From: CAZGAH01 sp964523295 | Lineage (GTDB): Bacteria > Desulfobacterota > Desulfovibrionia > Desulfovibrionales > Desulfovibrionaceae | DNA length: 38,824 nucleotides | Direction of reading: 5' to 3' | Assembly: GCA_964523295.1 (NCBI GenBank) | Contig: CAZGAH010000037.1 | Span: 1 to 38,824, forward strand | Shown: positions 15,302-24,360 of the stretch, piece by piece | How the letters are laid out: every line of letters starts with the position of its first letter | Numbering within the stretch: the first letter of the stretch is position 1 | Notes under the pieces: model-generated | Told to the model about the DNA's origin: nothing | Databases searched by the model: none | Seen by the model: only the letters and a program-made list of their open reading frames with translations | Translations under genes and position numbers: made by a program

Positions 15302-16243
15302 TCAGTCTCCCTTTCCCAGAATGTGGCGTATGGAATGGCGCACTGCCTGGTCGGATGTCGTCCTGGCGTGCCAGCCCAGGGCGTGAATTCTGGACAAGTC
15401 GTATTCAAAAGCGGCGACGTCGCCGATCCAGCCGCGCTCTCCGCCGGTGTAGCGGATCGTGGCCGGAAGCTGCATTTCCTCGATGACCATTCTGGCTATG
15501 TCTTTTACCGCCGTGCGGGATTCGACGCCGATGTTGAACAGGTTGACGGCGTCGTCGGCCCTGGACCAGACGTAGAGCATGGCCTCGACGAGATCCTTGA
15601 CGTACAGGTACGGCTTGATCTGCTCGCCGTTGCCCAGGACTTCGAGTTCGGTGGGCCTGGCGCGCAGTTTGCGGATGAAGTCGAAAATGGCGCCATGCGT
15701 GGCGCGCTCGCCGACGACGTTGGGAAAGCGCAAAATCCAGGCCTTGAGGCCGTAATTCGCGGCATAGGAGGAAATAATGGCCTCGGAGGCCAGCTTGCAG
15801 GCGCCGTAGTGCGAAACCGGCAGCAGGGGGCCCAGATTCTCCGACAGCAATCCCTTGGCCTCGCCGTAGACCGCGGATGTGGAGGCAAAGACGATATTTT
15901 TGATGCCCAGCTCGCGCATGAGCGCCAGCGCGGCGCAGGTCGTCTGGAAGGTCTTGCGCAGGTCGACGCCCGGGTCGTCGTGGCTGACGGCGATGTCCGA
16001 ATTGGCTGCCATGTGAAAGACGGCCTCGAAACCCTCCGGGGCGCAACGGCTCCGGAGCCGGTCCAGGTCGAGCATGTCCTGATGCCAGAAGGCGAAGGCC
16101 GGGTTGTTGGCCAGATGCGCGATATTGTCTTCGCGCCCGAGCGACAGATCGTCTACGGCCACGACCGCGTGCCCTTGGGCCAGGAGCGCATCGCATAAGT
16201 GCGAACCGATGAATCCGGCGCCTCCGGTGATGAGTATTTTCAT
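15302..16243 (-). CDS. NAD-dependent sugar nucleotide epimerase/dehydratase (extended SDR)
   Basis: A 313-residue extended SDR. ITGGAGFIGSHLCDAL at residues 4-19 binds NAD, MAANSDIAVSH is the strand-4 motif, and STSAVYGE with YGACK gives the Ser and Tyr-x3-Lys catalytic residues. Similar enzymes include UDP-glucose/UDP-GlcNAc 4-epimerases and GDP-sugar dehydratases; GERGWIGDV near the C-terminus is common in NAD-dependent epimerases of glycan clusters. Which sugar nucleotide it uses is unknown; it may modify the GDP-heptose made next door. The ATG overlaps the preceding flavoprotein stop as ATGA (16240-16243). Confidence 0.82.
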   Translation of the reverse strand: MKILITGGAGFIGSHLCDALLAQGHAVVAVDDLSLGREDNIAHLANNPAFAFWHQDMLDLDRLRSRCAPEGFEAVFHMAANSDIAVSHDDPGVDLRKTFQTTCAALALMRELGIKNIVFASTSAVYGEAKGLLSENLGPLLPVSHYGACKLASEAIISSYAANYGLKAWILRFPNVVGERATHGAIFDFIRKLRARPTELEVLGNGEQIKPYLYVKDLVEAMLYVWSRADDAVNLFNIGVESRTAVKDIARMVIEEMQLPATIRYTGGERGWIGDVAAFEYDLSRIHALGWHARTTSDQAVRHSIRHILGKGD

Positions 16244-17544
16244 GTCAGCCTCTGCGCGAGTTTCATGGAGCGATCCACCACGGCGTCCATGTTCAGGTAT
16301 TCGAATTCCCCGAAGCGTCCGTGGAGATGCAGGCCCTGGCTGGAGAAATAGTCCAGCAGCGCGTCCATGTTGCGTCGGTGGGCCAGGTCGTAGATCACGT
16401 ACGCGTATTCGAAGCGGCGCAGGTGCGAAAAACAGATGTCCTGCGGCCCGTCGCAAAAGCCGATTGAGACCAGCCCGTCCTGAATGCGTTCCAGCACCTC
16501 GGCATCGCTGGCCTGGTCGATGAGATCGCCTTTACGATAGGTAATTTCCACCATATAGGTTGCCGAACCGGGCTTGGAATAGGCGGCGCCCAGAAAATCG
16601 ATCTTCGACAAGCGGTGAAAGGCGATGTTTTTATCTGCGACCATAAAGGCGAAATTGTCGCCGGCGCGATCCGTTGCCACATTGACGATGGCGATGATGA
16701 TGGAGTTGTAGCGCAGGGATCGGCCCGTCGCTCTGAGTTCATCCGGCATCCCGGCATAGTACTCGCACAGCAGGTTGGCCGGAATCGTGGATACAAGCGT
16801 CGTTGCGGACAGGTCGCCCTGGTCGGTCTGAACCACAAATCCCGTGCCCTGGCGTCGCACTCCGGTCACCGCGTGGCCCGGGCGCACGCGCACCTTGTCC
16901 GTAAACTGCCCGGCAAAGGCGTCGATGACGCTTTGGATGCCGCCGCGCAGGGGGTAATGAAAGTACAGTTGATGGGTGTATCCATCGATGGTGGCGCCTT
17001 GGGCGCTCTTGAGAATGTCCTCGCGCGGGGGTTTGGGAATGCGCTCCACCATCTGGGTATCCATGTACGCGGGGTCGAATTTCCAGATTTTTTCATTGTA
17101 GGGGCGCAGATAGAGATTGGTGATGCCCTCGCCGAAGGTCTTGAGAAAGAACTGGAGCATGTTCTGCGCGTCGTAATGCTCGTACGGATTGTGCATGAAG
17201 GCATTGACGCAGTAGTCCACGTCTTCGGCGGGGAGTTTGGAAAGATCGTTCTCGAACGGGTATTGAACGAGCCGCCCCTTGTGGAGGATCCGATTCGAGC
17301 GCCTCAGTTGCTGTTTGTTCTCGCCCAGCACGTCGAGAATGCACTCCAGCACGGCCTTGTTTTTGGAAAAAAGAATATGCGGGCCGATGTCCCAGGCCTG
17401 GCCCTGCAGATCGAACGACCGGCACAGGCCGCCAAGACGGTCTTCCTTTTCGATAATCTCGATGCTGGCCACGTCGTCGCGTTTTTGCAGCATCCAGGCC
17501 AGCGTAACGGCGGCAAGGCCGCCGCCCAGAATGGTAACGTTCAT
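16240..17544 (-). CDS. UDP-galactopyranose-mutase-like FAD flavoprotein
   Basis: A 434-residue FAD-dependent protein. ILGGGLAAVTLAWML at residues 5-19 is the dinucleotide fold, with the last glycine of G-x-G-x-x-G replaced by Ala. EKEDRLGGLCRSF, DIGPHILFSKN and VQYPFENDLSKLP match proteins between protoporphyrinogen oxidase and UDP-galactopyranose mutase that occur in O-antigen and exopolysaccharide clusters. LYLRPYNEKIW is also typical of this group. It may contract a sugar ring or oxidise a sugar nucleotide; it is too far from classical Glf to claim UDP-Galf synthesis. ATGA overlaps at both ends (17541-17544 and 16240-16243) tie it to the GT4 and SDR genes. Confidence 0.75.
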   Translation of the reverse strand: MNVTILGGGLAAVTLAWMLQKRDDVASIEIIEKEDRLGGLCRSFDLQGQAWDIGPHILFSKNKAVLECILDVLGENKQQLRRSNRILHKGRLVQYPFENDLSKLPAEDVDYCVNAFMHNPYEHYDAQNMLQFFLKTFGEGITNLYLRPYNEKIWKFDPAYMDTQMVERIPKPPREDILKSAQGATIDGYTHQLYFHYPLRGGIQSVIDAFAGQFTDKVRVRPGHAVTGVRRQGTGFVVQTDQGDLSATTLVSTIPANLLCEYYAGMPDELRATGRSLRYNSIIIAIVNVATDRAGDNFAFMVADKNIAFHRLSKIDFLGAAYSKPGSATYMVEITYRKGDLIDQASDAEVLERIQDGLVSIGFCDGPQDICFSHLRRFEYAYVIYDLAHRRNMDALLDYFSSQGLHLHGRFGEFEYLNMDAVVDRSMKLAQRLT

Positions 17545-19445
17545 GATGCGCTCCGGGGTTGCGTTGCAGCGCCGGGGTCGCCGGCTGCGGTGATCGGCGG
17601 GCCGGTGGGAATGAGAAACAGGGCTTCGTAATCCAGGCGTTGTACCGCGAGATTCTTGAATTGATCCTGGTCGAGAATCGTTTTGTCGGTCACGGGACGC
17701 TTGCAGCCCTTTTCGATGCGGTACCGGTCGCCGTCGGGGTTTTCGATCAGCTCGAGTCCGCGCGCGTCGTATGTGGCCGGGATATGCACCGCGATGTCCG
17801 TTCCCGAAAAAATGGCCGGTCCGGTGGGGATACGGTAGGCGGTCAGGCTGTCGATGTCCAGGATGTCGCGGTCCTTGAACTGTGGCAGTTCCAGCAGGCC
17901 GGCATGGGTGACCAGGCGCTTGGCGCCATGCTCGATGAGAAAGACCGCTCCGCGCGGCTCCCTGACCAGCAAAGGCCCCCGGAACGGCAGATCGGCGGGT
18001 GCTGTTTCCACAGCCCGGCCGAAACCGTCGTCGAGGCCTGTCCGGGCGCTGGTGAACAGGTCGTATTCCTGCTCGTTGTTGTGGATGGCCAGGAGAATCC
18101 GTTCCCGGTCGTCCACGGCGCGCTCCCAGATATAGCCCTCGGCTGTGCTCCTGCCGGCCTTGGCCAGACGCTCGCGCAAGGCGGGGTCCGTGATGAGCCG
18201 CCCGATGGCCGCCACCATCTCGTCGATGGCGCGGGTCTTGATGACCAGGGCGTTCTGCTCGTGCTTTGCGTAGTCTTCGGTGCCCAGGTCCGTGGTGACA
18301 ACCGCCGTGCCGCTGGCCATGCCCTCCAGCGGTGGCAGGGGAAAGCTCTCGTACCAGGAGGGGCAGAGGACGATGTCGCTCGTGGCGTACAGCTCGGCCA
18401 GCTGTTTGAAACTGAGTCTGGGATGGTAGGTATAGGGCGCAAAGGGATTGTCCGGCGGGAGCTCATGGTTCTTGTAGCCGAACACGTTCCACTGCACTGT
18501 GTCCCCGTGCAGCTTCCGGATGCGCTGCATCGCGGCTACGGCGTCCCCGAATCCCTTCCAGTCCTCGGGGCGCGAATAGGTCAGAACCCGCAGAATCCCG
18601 TCCCTGGCGCTTGTTTTGGGCATGGGATTGAAATCGGATATCTCCATGGCATTGTTGGAAAAGGGCACGAGCTGTTTGAAACGCTTGTGAAATTCCTGCT
18701 GCAGCCAGGAGGAGTTGGCGACCTTGTAGACCGGCAGGCTGTACGCGGAGCGGATGAAGAGCCGATGCAGCAGATGATCGTTGTCAAAGGGATAGAAGAC
18801 TTCCTCGAGATGCTGCATGAAAAAAACCGGTTTGCCCTTTTTGGAAAAGAAAACCGGAAACATCGTGCTCCACAGCGTGGCGATGTTCAGGTCGCAATCC
18901 GGCATGACGTTCATGATGTATTGCCAGATGAAAAATTCATTGAAAAAGAAGCCGAACGGGGGCTTGGGATCGAGGCTTCGGCTTGGATTCATGCAGAATC
19001 TGGCAAGTTCGGGAATGCCTCCCTTTTGCAGCAACGAGGTTTGCAGGGTGTCGTAGGCCTGCTCGCGGCAGTCTTCCTGCATTCCCTGGGCCATGTGCTG
19101 CATCTTTTTGAAATGCTGCATGTTCCGGAGCAGAAACCACATGCCCTGGATCGCCCGTTTGACCGGCCCGGCCCGGTTGTAGTCGAGCTGGCGGCTGATG
19201 AGCTGACGTTGCCGCGCGTAGTGAATCGGACCTTTGAACGTGAACCAGGGAAAGGGGTTATCGCCGTTCCAGAGGGAATCCGGGTAGGTGGTGACCGACA
19301 CCGTATGCCCGCGATCGATCAGCCGGTTGGCGTACTCGAGAATCGCCAGCGGCCCGCCGGATATGGTCGGCGAAGGGGGCAGAACGAAATTGATTCGCAG
19401 CGCAGTCTTGCGCGCGGCGGGTGATGCTTTCGGGTCGTTGGGCAT
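17541..19445 (-). CDS. GT4 glycosyltransferase with duplicated C-terminal module
   Basis: A 634-residue protein. Residues about 16-470 form a GT4 (GT-B) enzyme: INFVLPPSPTISGGPLAILEYANRL starts the acceptor domain (positions 18-42), SRPEDWKGFGDAVAAM opens the donor domain and LCPSWYESFPLPPLEGMASG carries the E-x7-E nucleotide-sugar motif. Residues 488-547 and 560-619 are two copies of a ~58-residue module not found in ordinary GT4 enzymes, with shared L-[IV]-x-x-P-x-G, I-E-x-G-x-K-R-x-V-T and I-P-T-G-P-x-I. The module resembles repeats seen at the ends of some secreted or surface proteins. Its role here is unknown; carbohydrate or wall binding is a guess. No clear ribosome binding site precedes ATG 19443-19445. 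Confidence 0.8.
   Translation of the reverse strand: MPNDPKASPAARKTALRINFVLPPSPTISGGPLAILEYANRLIDRGHTVSVTTYPDSLWNGDNPFPWFTFKGPIHYARQRQLISRQLDYNRAGPVKRAIQGMWFLLRNMQHFKKMQHMAQGMQEDCREQAYDTLQTSLLQKGGIPELARFCMNPSRSLDPKPPFGFFFNEFFIWQYIMNVMPDCDLNIATLWSTMFPVFFSKKGKPVFFMQHLEEVFYPFDNDHLLHRLFIRSAYSLPVYKVANSSWLQQEFHKRFKQLVPFSNNAMEISDFNPMPKTSARDGILRVLTYSRPEDWKGFGDAVAAMQRIRKLHGDTVQWNVFGYKNHELPPDNPFAPYTYHPRLSFKQLAELYATSDIVLCPSWYESFPLPPLEGMASGTAVVTTDLGTEDYAKHEQNALVIKTRAIDEMVAAIGRLITDPALRERLAKAGRSTAEGYIWERAVDDRERILLAIHNNEQEYDLFTSARTGLDDGFGRAVETAPADLPFRGPLLVREPRGAVFLIEHGAKRLVTHAGLLELPQFKDRDILDIDSLTAYRIPTGPAIFSGTDIAVHIPATYDARGLELIENPDGDRYRIEKGCKRPVTDKTILDQDQFKNLAVQRLDYEALFLIPTGPPITAAGDPGAATQPRSAS
17586..17984 (-). 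repeat. Tandem ~58-residue protein module inside the GT4 gene
   Basis: The two copies lie at about 17802-17984 and 17586-17767. They share spacing and the end motif IPTGP, but are diverged in DNA sequence, so the duplication is old or was inherited with the domain. Confidence 0.65.
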
Positions 19446-19559
19446 AGAGGTGTATCGCTTGCCGGGGTGAGGTTGGAATGGGAAGATACGTGCAGCCGCT
19501 GCATCCGGTACGGCGTCAGGCCGCTGCCGGGTCGCTTCGGCCGCGCGTGCAGGGGCATA

Positions 19560-20936
19560 TCAGGGCTTGAAACGTTTTTCAAACATTTTAAAGTCGCTGA
19601 AATGCTTGCGCATGGTATCGACCGCGGAGCGTTGGTCTTTGCGCCCGCGCAGGGTATTGAGCGCGCCGACGAGCGCATTGCCCAGTTTCCAGCGGCTCGA
19701 TTGCAGCATGCTGGTGAAATCGGCCTCGAGCTCGCGCAGCAGATGGGACAGGTAATGCCTGTCGTTCGAGCAGTCGTGCACGCGGATGTTGGCCGCGTCA
19801 AGCTCGTGTTTGAACCGTGAGGCGTCATCCGCTGTCAGCTGCGACAGGCTGGCGTAAATACCGCGCGTTTCGACAAAGCGATCAATCTGCACCCTGCCGA
19901 TGAGCCTGGCAAGCGCGCGCACGTCCGGTTTCCTGTGCTCCGAGAGCAGCCGCGCGAACAGCGCGGTCCACTCCTGTACGCTCGCATCCAGGTGAAAATT
20001 GCTCGCCACATCCTGCCAGGCAGACCGGGCCATGGCCTGTCGGCGGTCGTCATCGTCCAGCAGCGTCTGCATGGCCGAGAACCAGGCCTGGGCGGTGTTG
20101 TCGACGAGAAGCCCATTCTCCCCGTCGCGGATACTGTCCGCGTACGCCGTGGTTCTGCTGTAAATGCCGGGAATGCTCAGGGCCGCGTAGTCGAGGTACT
20201 TGATATTGGACTTGAAGACGTGGAGTTCGTTATGCTCCAGGGGCACGAGCGCGAAATCGATGTCGTAATGCCGCAAGGCCTCCATGTACTCGTTGTAGGG
20301 AAAGAAGCTGTCGATGATCTCCACCCGGTCGCCATGGACAGCGCGCAACTGGTGGTAGTCCGCCGTCGCCGAGCCCAGAAGCAGCAGCTGTGCCCCGGCA
20401 TAGCGGTTTAGAATGGCGTGCAGCGCCTCAAACAGGGCGGCTTTGGAGTCCGTCAGTTTGAAGTAGTCCGTATTGGAAAGCAGTATCCGGTGCGAGCGCT
20501 GCGTCGTGTCGGGCGCAGGGCGCGGCAGCACGCGGTTGGGAATGACCTCTGCGTGCGTGGCGTCTGTCAGGCGCGCGGCCAGGGCGGGCGTGGAGCAGGT
20601 CACGGCATGGGCGTCGCGCAGGAATCGTCGGATGAATTTTTTTTGCACCGGCAGCAGCCTGCAGTTGCTCTGCTCCGGCAGGTCCAGCAGGTAGTCGTCG
20701 AGTTCGTAGATGGTCGCTTTGCCCTTCAGCTGGGCTGAGTACATCTTCTGGAGCGAGTGGCCCGAGAAGCAGCGCTGGAACACGATGATGTCGAAGTCGT
20801 TGAACAGCGACATCGTGGCTTTCTGGGCAGGCAGAAAGTCATAGTCGAATCCCGCGTGTTCAAAGGTATTGATGACGCGGACGTACGACGAGGGAATCAG
20901 CCCGTGGTCGCTGACAGCGAGGATTCGTGTGTCCAT
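19560..20936 (-). CDS. GT4-type glycosyltransferase
   Basis: About 458 residues. The N-terminal half reads MDTRILAVSDHGLIPSSYVR, then IIVFQRCFSGHSLQ and YELDDYLLDLP, as in O-antigen-cluster GT-B enzymes with a degenerate acceptor domain. The donor domain holds HRILLSNTDYFKLTDSKA, LALVPLEHNELHVFKSNIKYLDY-type sequence (seen here as FALVPLEHNELHVFKS then NIKYLDYAAL) and a GENGLLVDNTAQAW segment. The C-terminal ~110 residues are helical and end in SSRWKLGNALVGALNTLRGR. The acceptor and sugar are unknown. An alternative start at ATG 20967-20969 overlaps the upstream stop as ATGA, like its neighbours, and would add 11 residues; the choice is open. Confidence 0.75.
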   Translation of the reverse strand: MDTRILAVSDHGLIPSSYVRVINTFEHAGFDYDFLPAQKATMSLFNDFDIIVFQRCFSGHSLQKMYSAQLKGKATIYELDDYLLDLPEQSNCRLLPVQKKFIRRFLRDAHAVTCSTPALAARLTDATHAEVIPNRVLPRPAPDTTQRSHRILLSNTDYFKLTDSKAALFEALHAILNRYAGAQLLLLGSATADYHQLRAVHGDRVEIIDSFFPYNEYMEALRHYDIDFALVPLEHNELHVFKSNIKYLDYAALSIPGIYSRTTAYADSIRDGENGLLVDNTAQAWFSAMQTLLDDDDRRQAMARSAWQDVASNFHLDASVQEWTALFARLLSEHRKPDVRALARLIGRVQIDRFVETRGIYASLSQLTADDASRFKHELDAANIRVHDCSNDRHYLSHLLRELEADFTSMLQSSRWKLGNALVGALNTLRGRKDQRSAVDTMRKHFSDFKMFEKRFKP

Positions 20937-20965
20937 GCCCGTTGGTGCTCCGTCAGAGGGAAGGA

Positions 20966-22742
20966 TCATTGTGCCAGTTCGAACTGGCGTGTTTGCGAGA
21001 AGCCGGGATTGTAAAAAGGATCGTTGCCGAAACGCGCGTCGTGCCGGGTCTTCAGGTTGCGGTAGTGTGCGCCGGCGTCGCCCCAGTTCTGCGCGTGCTC
21101 GAGAATCATCTTCGCCCATGGCGTAAAAACGGTCCGCAATCCATTTTCTGCCAGTCGCAGGCAGAAGTCGACGCAGGCATAGGGGCCGAACTGGCCGTAG
21201 TCCAGACCGCCGGCTTCGAGAAAGGCGCTTTTGCGGGTCAGCAGGCAGCAGTCGGATACGGCGCTGACAGTGTGGGCCAGCTGATTGTTGAACCAGTAGC
21301 CGCTGGCCTCGTCGGGCAGGGTCTGGTTGAGCGTTTGCAGCTCGTCCAGCAGCAGGAATGCGCCGGAATGGACCTCCCCGTGCCGCCCCAGCACTTTTCC
21401 CCCCACGCAGCCGATCCCTTCCGAAAGCTCAAGATAGCCGGCCAGTTCCTTTAGCCAGTCGGGATCCCCGGGACGAACGCCCGAATCGAGCAGGCCGACA
21501 TAGTCGCAGTCGAGCGCATGCACGAGCGTGACGAGGCTCGATGCATCCGGGACGCAGGCGAGCTGGATCGACGCGGGATTGGGCTGCGTCGCCAGCGCTT
21601 GGAAGACCTCCTGCGTCGGAGCAAGCACGCAGCAGACGACCTGCTCCCAGTCCGTAACCTCGCGCACGCCTGGCGCCCGGCCGGAGAACGGCTGTTTGAG
21701 ANNNNNNNNNNGGGGCAGCCTCATGCCAACGCAGCAGCAGGGCGACCGGGCGGGGCGGCAGGGCGTCGAAAGCGAGCTTGAAGGCGCCGACGTCGGCCTT
21801 GACGAAATGGTCGGGCCGGACGCGACGTACGCCGGGTTTGCCGATGCGCTGGAAATGATCGTTGGCGCAGCGGATGGAGTTGTCGATGATGAAGGGCTTG
21901 GCCCCGGCGCAGGTGCTCACGGAGGTCCGGATCACGCGCCATTGGTAGAGCGGCTTGGGAATGAAGGCGATGCGGTCGCTGTGCTCCATGACCTTGAATT
22001 TCAGATCCATATCCTGCACGGCGCGATATTCCGGCTCTTCGCGCATCGGGCCGGCGGCCTGGAGAATGGGCCGGGAATAGAGGCAAAAGTGGATGACGTA
22101 GTTCGTGGCGAGGTAGAACTCAGGGCTCCAGGCCGGCTTGAGCGACAGGCCGAAGGCATGGCTGTTCTCGTCGATGAGGATGTTATCGGTATAGATCATG
22201 TCGCAGTCGCGTCGGTTCTGGAGCAGGGCCGCGCATTCGTAGAGCGTATGGGGGAAGAGCTTGTCGTCGTTGTCGATGAACCCGACGAACTCGCCGCTGC
22301 ACAATGCCAGGGCACGGTTTGTAGCGCCGGCGATGTACAGGTTGCGCTCGTTGCGTACGACCTTGATGCGCGCGTCGCGCCGGGCGTAGTCCTGGAGCAG
22401 GGGCTGAATGTGCGGCTCGGTCGAGGCGTCGTCTACGATGCACAGCTCCCAGTTCGGATATATCTGCGAGCGGACCGACTCGATCGCCTCGGCGAGATAC
22501 TGGCGTGGGGCATTGTATACGGGCATGACCACGGACATGAGCGGAGTAAAGGAAAAGCCCTTCACGCTGTCGCGCATTGTCCGCACGGCGCGGGGCGAGG
22601 GCGTCCGGGCCGCCAGCCAGGTTTCCTCGCGCGTGAGCGGCGCAACGGGACGCGAAAAGCGTCGAAGCAGGGCGTTCAATCCCGGAACCCTGGCCAGGAT
22701 TCCGGGCGGATCGGTGGCGAGATGCTCAGGCAGCCGGCGCAT
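20966..22742 (-). CDS. Tandem GT2 glycosyltransferase, interrupted by a scaffold gap
   Basis: Two pieces either side of 10 N. The N-terminal piece has a complete GT2 start: LMSVVMPVYNAPRQYLAEAI, CIVDDASTE and FIDNDDKLFP as the metal-binding D-x-D region, then MDLKFKVME and LYQWRVIRTSVS. The C-terminal piece reads like the second half of a GT2 domain: VGLLDSGVRPGDPDW, GGKVLGRHGEVHSGA and DFCLRLAENGLRTVFTP. Proteins with two GT2 domains in this order are common in O-antigen clusters, so one gene is likely. The frames agree only if the real gap length is a multiple of three, not 10. Start taken at ATG 22740-22742; a GTG at 22835 would add 31 residues and close most of the 108-base space to the sulfotransferase. 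Confidence 0.75.
21702..21711. other. Scaffold gap of 10 N inside a GT2 gene
   Basis: Ten undetermined bases. For the flanking coding frames to join, the true length must be divisible by three. Confidence 0.95.
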
Positions 22743-22850
22743 GGCAACGGCCTTTGGCGTTGACGACGCTGACGGAAGGTCGCCCCGACCGGGCGAATTG
22801 TCCGGGCCGCCCCGGCCCGGCCTGGCGGTATCCACCGCCGTGCGGGACGG

Positions 22851-24071
22851 TCACTTGAAAAGGCCAGTAAGGGTGCGGAAGGGCCGTGTGATTTTCCAGG
22901 AGGTCGACGTTCGCATGGCCTCGAGCGCGTTGGTCAGTCCGTCGATATGCTTGTCCGCCTCCTCGATCACCCCGTTGGCGTGATCGAGCTGTATTTGCAG
23001 CTCGTAGAGTTTTGTCTCCAGTTCGGCTCGATACGTATTGGCTTGTTCCAGAAGCTGTTGGGTGGAATCTTTGAGAGCAGAGATTTCAACGACCCGTTGC
23101 TCCGCCTGCAGATGCGCCTCGCGCGAGGCGTCGCGCTCGGCGACGATGGCCTTCTCAATGACCTGAAAGCGATCGATCGTTTCCTGGAGCGTGCGCTGTT
23201 GCTCGGTGAGGAGAGGCTCAAAGGCAAAGCAGGCTTCTTCGAACTCTTGCCGGACGGTGTCGAAGACGGCCCGGACTGACGGGCTGTCCGCATTGATGAG
23301 GTCGAAGGTCGTTCGATAAACGTCTTTGACCCAGCGGGAAACGTCAACTCGCTGTTCAAACTCATCAATGCTCTCTACATGGTGCCGTAGCGAAGGCGAA
23401 AGGAACGTATCGATTTCGATGCGCACGGTTTCAGAGATATCCGGCAAGGGGAGTTCCAGGTCACGGAAAATTTTTACTACTACCTCATTCCAGTTTTCAA
23501 GAAGCATATCATAGCTAATAAAACAGCGCTTCATCTCTCGAGTGGCCAGCTCTGCCTCCAGAACATGACGAAGCCAAAGCAGATAGGACCATAACGGGTT
23601 TCGGGAATGATGCCTGTAGATTGAGCTGGCTACCTCTGAGGGATTGCGGAATGGGATGATGTAGTGAGGCGAAAAGCCGGCTTCACGGAGCAGCGTGTCC
23701 CAGAAGGGAACAAGAATGCAGATGCGCGGGTCCTTGAGTACAATGGAGGACGAATTGGCGAACTCGCGTTGAATCAGTGCGATGAATCGGCTTTTGTATT
23801 CTATGGCTGGGCTGGAGCGCAGCCACTCGGCTGGAAAGGCATTGAGACTGTCCCAGGCCCTGTTGACATCGGCGAACATGGCGCTGTGCAGCTCGTAGAT
23901 GTCCTGTGATTCCCAGAAACCCCGTTCGTTGACCTCCTGCGCCGGCATAAGATTGGACGATATATCCGCGCCGAGCAGGTTGATGACGCGGGTCAAGGCC
24001 GACGTTCCGGAGCGGTGCATTCCCAGAACGACGAATGCCGTGCGTTGCGTCGGTGAAGAGGTGATATTCAT
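22851..24071 (-). CDS. Sulfotransferase with C-terminal coiled coil
   Basis: A 406-residue cytoplasmic protein. VLGMHRSGTSALTRVI at residues 15-30 is the 5'-phosphosulfate-binding loop of PAPS-dependent sulfotransferases, VLKDPRICILVPFW at 111-124 is typical of the bacterial Sulfotransfer group, and PFRNPSEVASS at 140-150 is the 3'-phosphate-binding motif. Residues about 295-385 are strongly heptad-like (coiled coil), followed by SWKITRPFRTLTGLFK at the very end. It probably sulfates a sugar of the surface glycan. It is the first gene of the long minus-strand glycan operon and is AT-richer than the genes after it. The ribosome binding site before ATG 24069-24071 is weak. Confidence 0.82.
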   Translation of the reverse strand: MNITSSPTQRTAFVVLGMHRSGTSALTRVINLLGADISSNLMPAQEVNERGFWESQDIYELHSAMFADVNRAWDSLNAFPAEWLRSSPAIEYKSRFIALIQREFANSSSIVLKDPRICILVPFWDTLLREAGFSPHYIIPFRNPSEVASSIYRHHSRNPLWSYLLWLRHVLEAELATREMKRCFISYDMLLENWNEVVVKIFRDLELPLPDISETVRIEIDTFLSPSLRHHVESIDEFEQRVDVSRWVKDVYRTTFDLINADSPSVRAVFDTVRQEFEEACFAFEPLLTEQQRTLQETIDRFQVIEKAIVAERDASREAHLQAEQRVVEISALKDSTQQLLEQANTYRAELETKLYELQIQLDHANGVIEEADKHIDGLTNALEAMRTSTSWKITRPFRTLTGLFK

Positions 24072-24129
24072 GGTAATAAAACGCTCATCATGATAAAAAG
24101 GTTTGTCGAAGGGCCGCGTGGCCGGGGAA

Positions 24130-24158
24130 AAAATACCGACGAAGCGCGGGCCTGTCCA
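24130..24158 (-). promoter_or_regulatory. Promoter candidate for the long glycan operon
   Basis: On the minus strand TGGACA (24153-24158) and TATTTT (24130-24135) are 17 bases apart, five and four matches to consensus. Start near 24123 would give a ~50-base leader. It is the best candidate in the divergent space 24072-24360, which holds no gene. Confidence 0.4.
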
Positions 24159-24224
24159 GCCTGATGGCGCTGGGGAAAATCGTCCTCAGCGGCCTGAGGG
24201 CCGGAGAATGTATGCCCGAGAGCA

Positions 24225-24254
24225 TTGACCCCGGGCGGGATGCTTCGTTATGTT
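24225..24254 (+). promoter_or_regulatory. Promoter candidate for the ferredoxin-reductase-like gene
   Basis: TTGACC (24225-24230) and TATGTT (24249-24254) are separated by 18 bases. The leader would be about 100 bases. Confidence 0.33.
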
Positions 24255-24360
24255 TCAAAAAAGAGAGTACATCATCATGCGTTCGCAACGGGGGACCGGT
24301 TGATCTGTTTTATCGTCGGTCGCTCCATATCACTACCTCAAGCCAATCGGAGCCGCAAGC

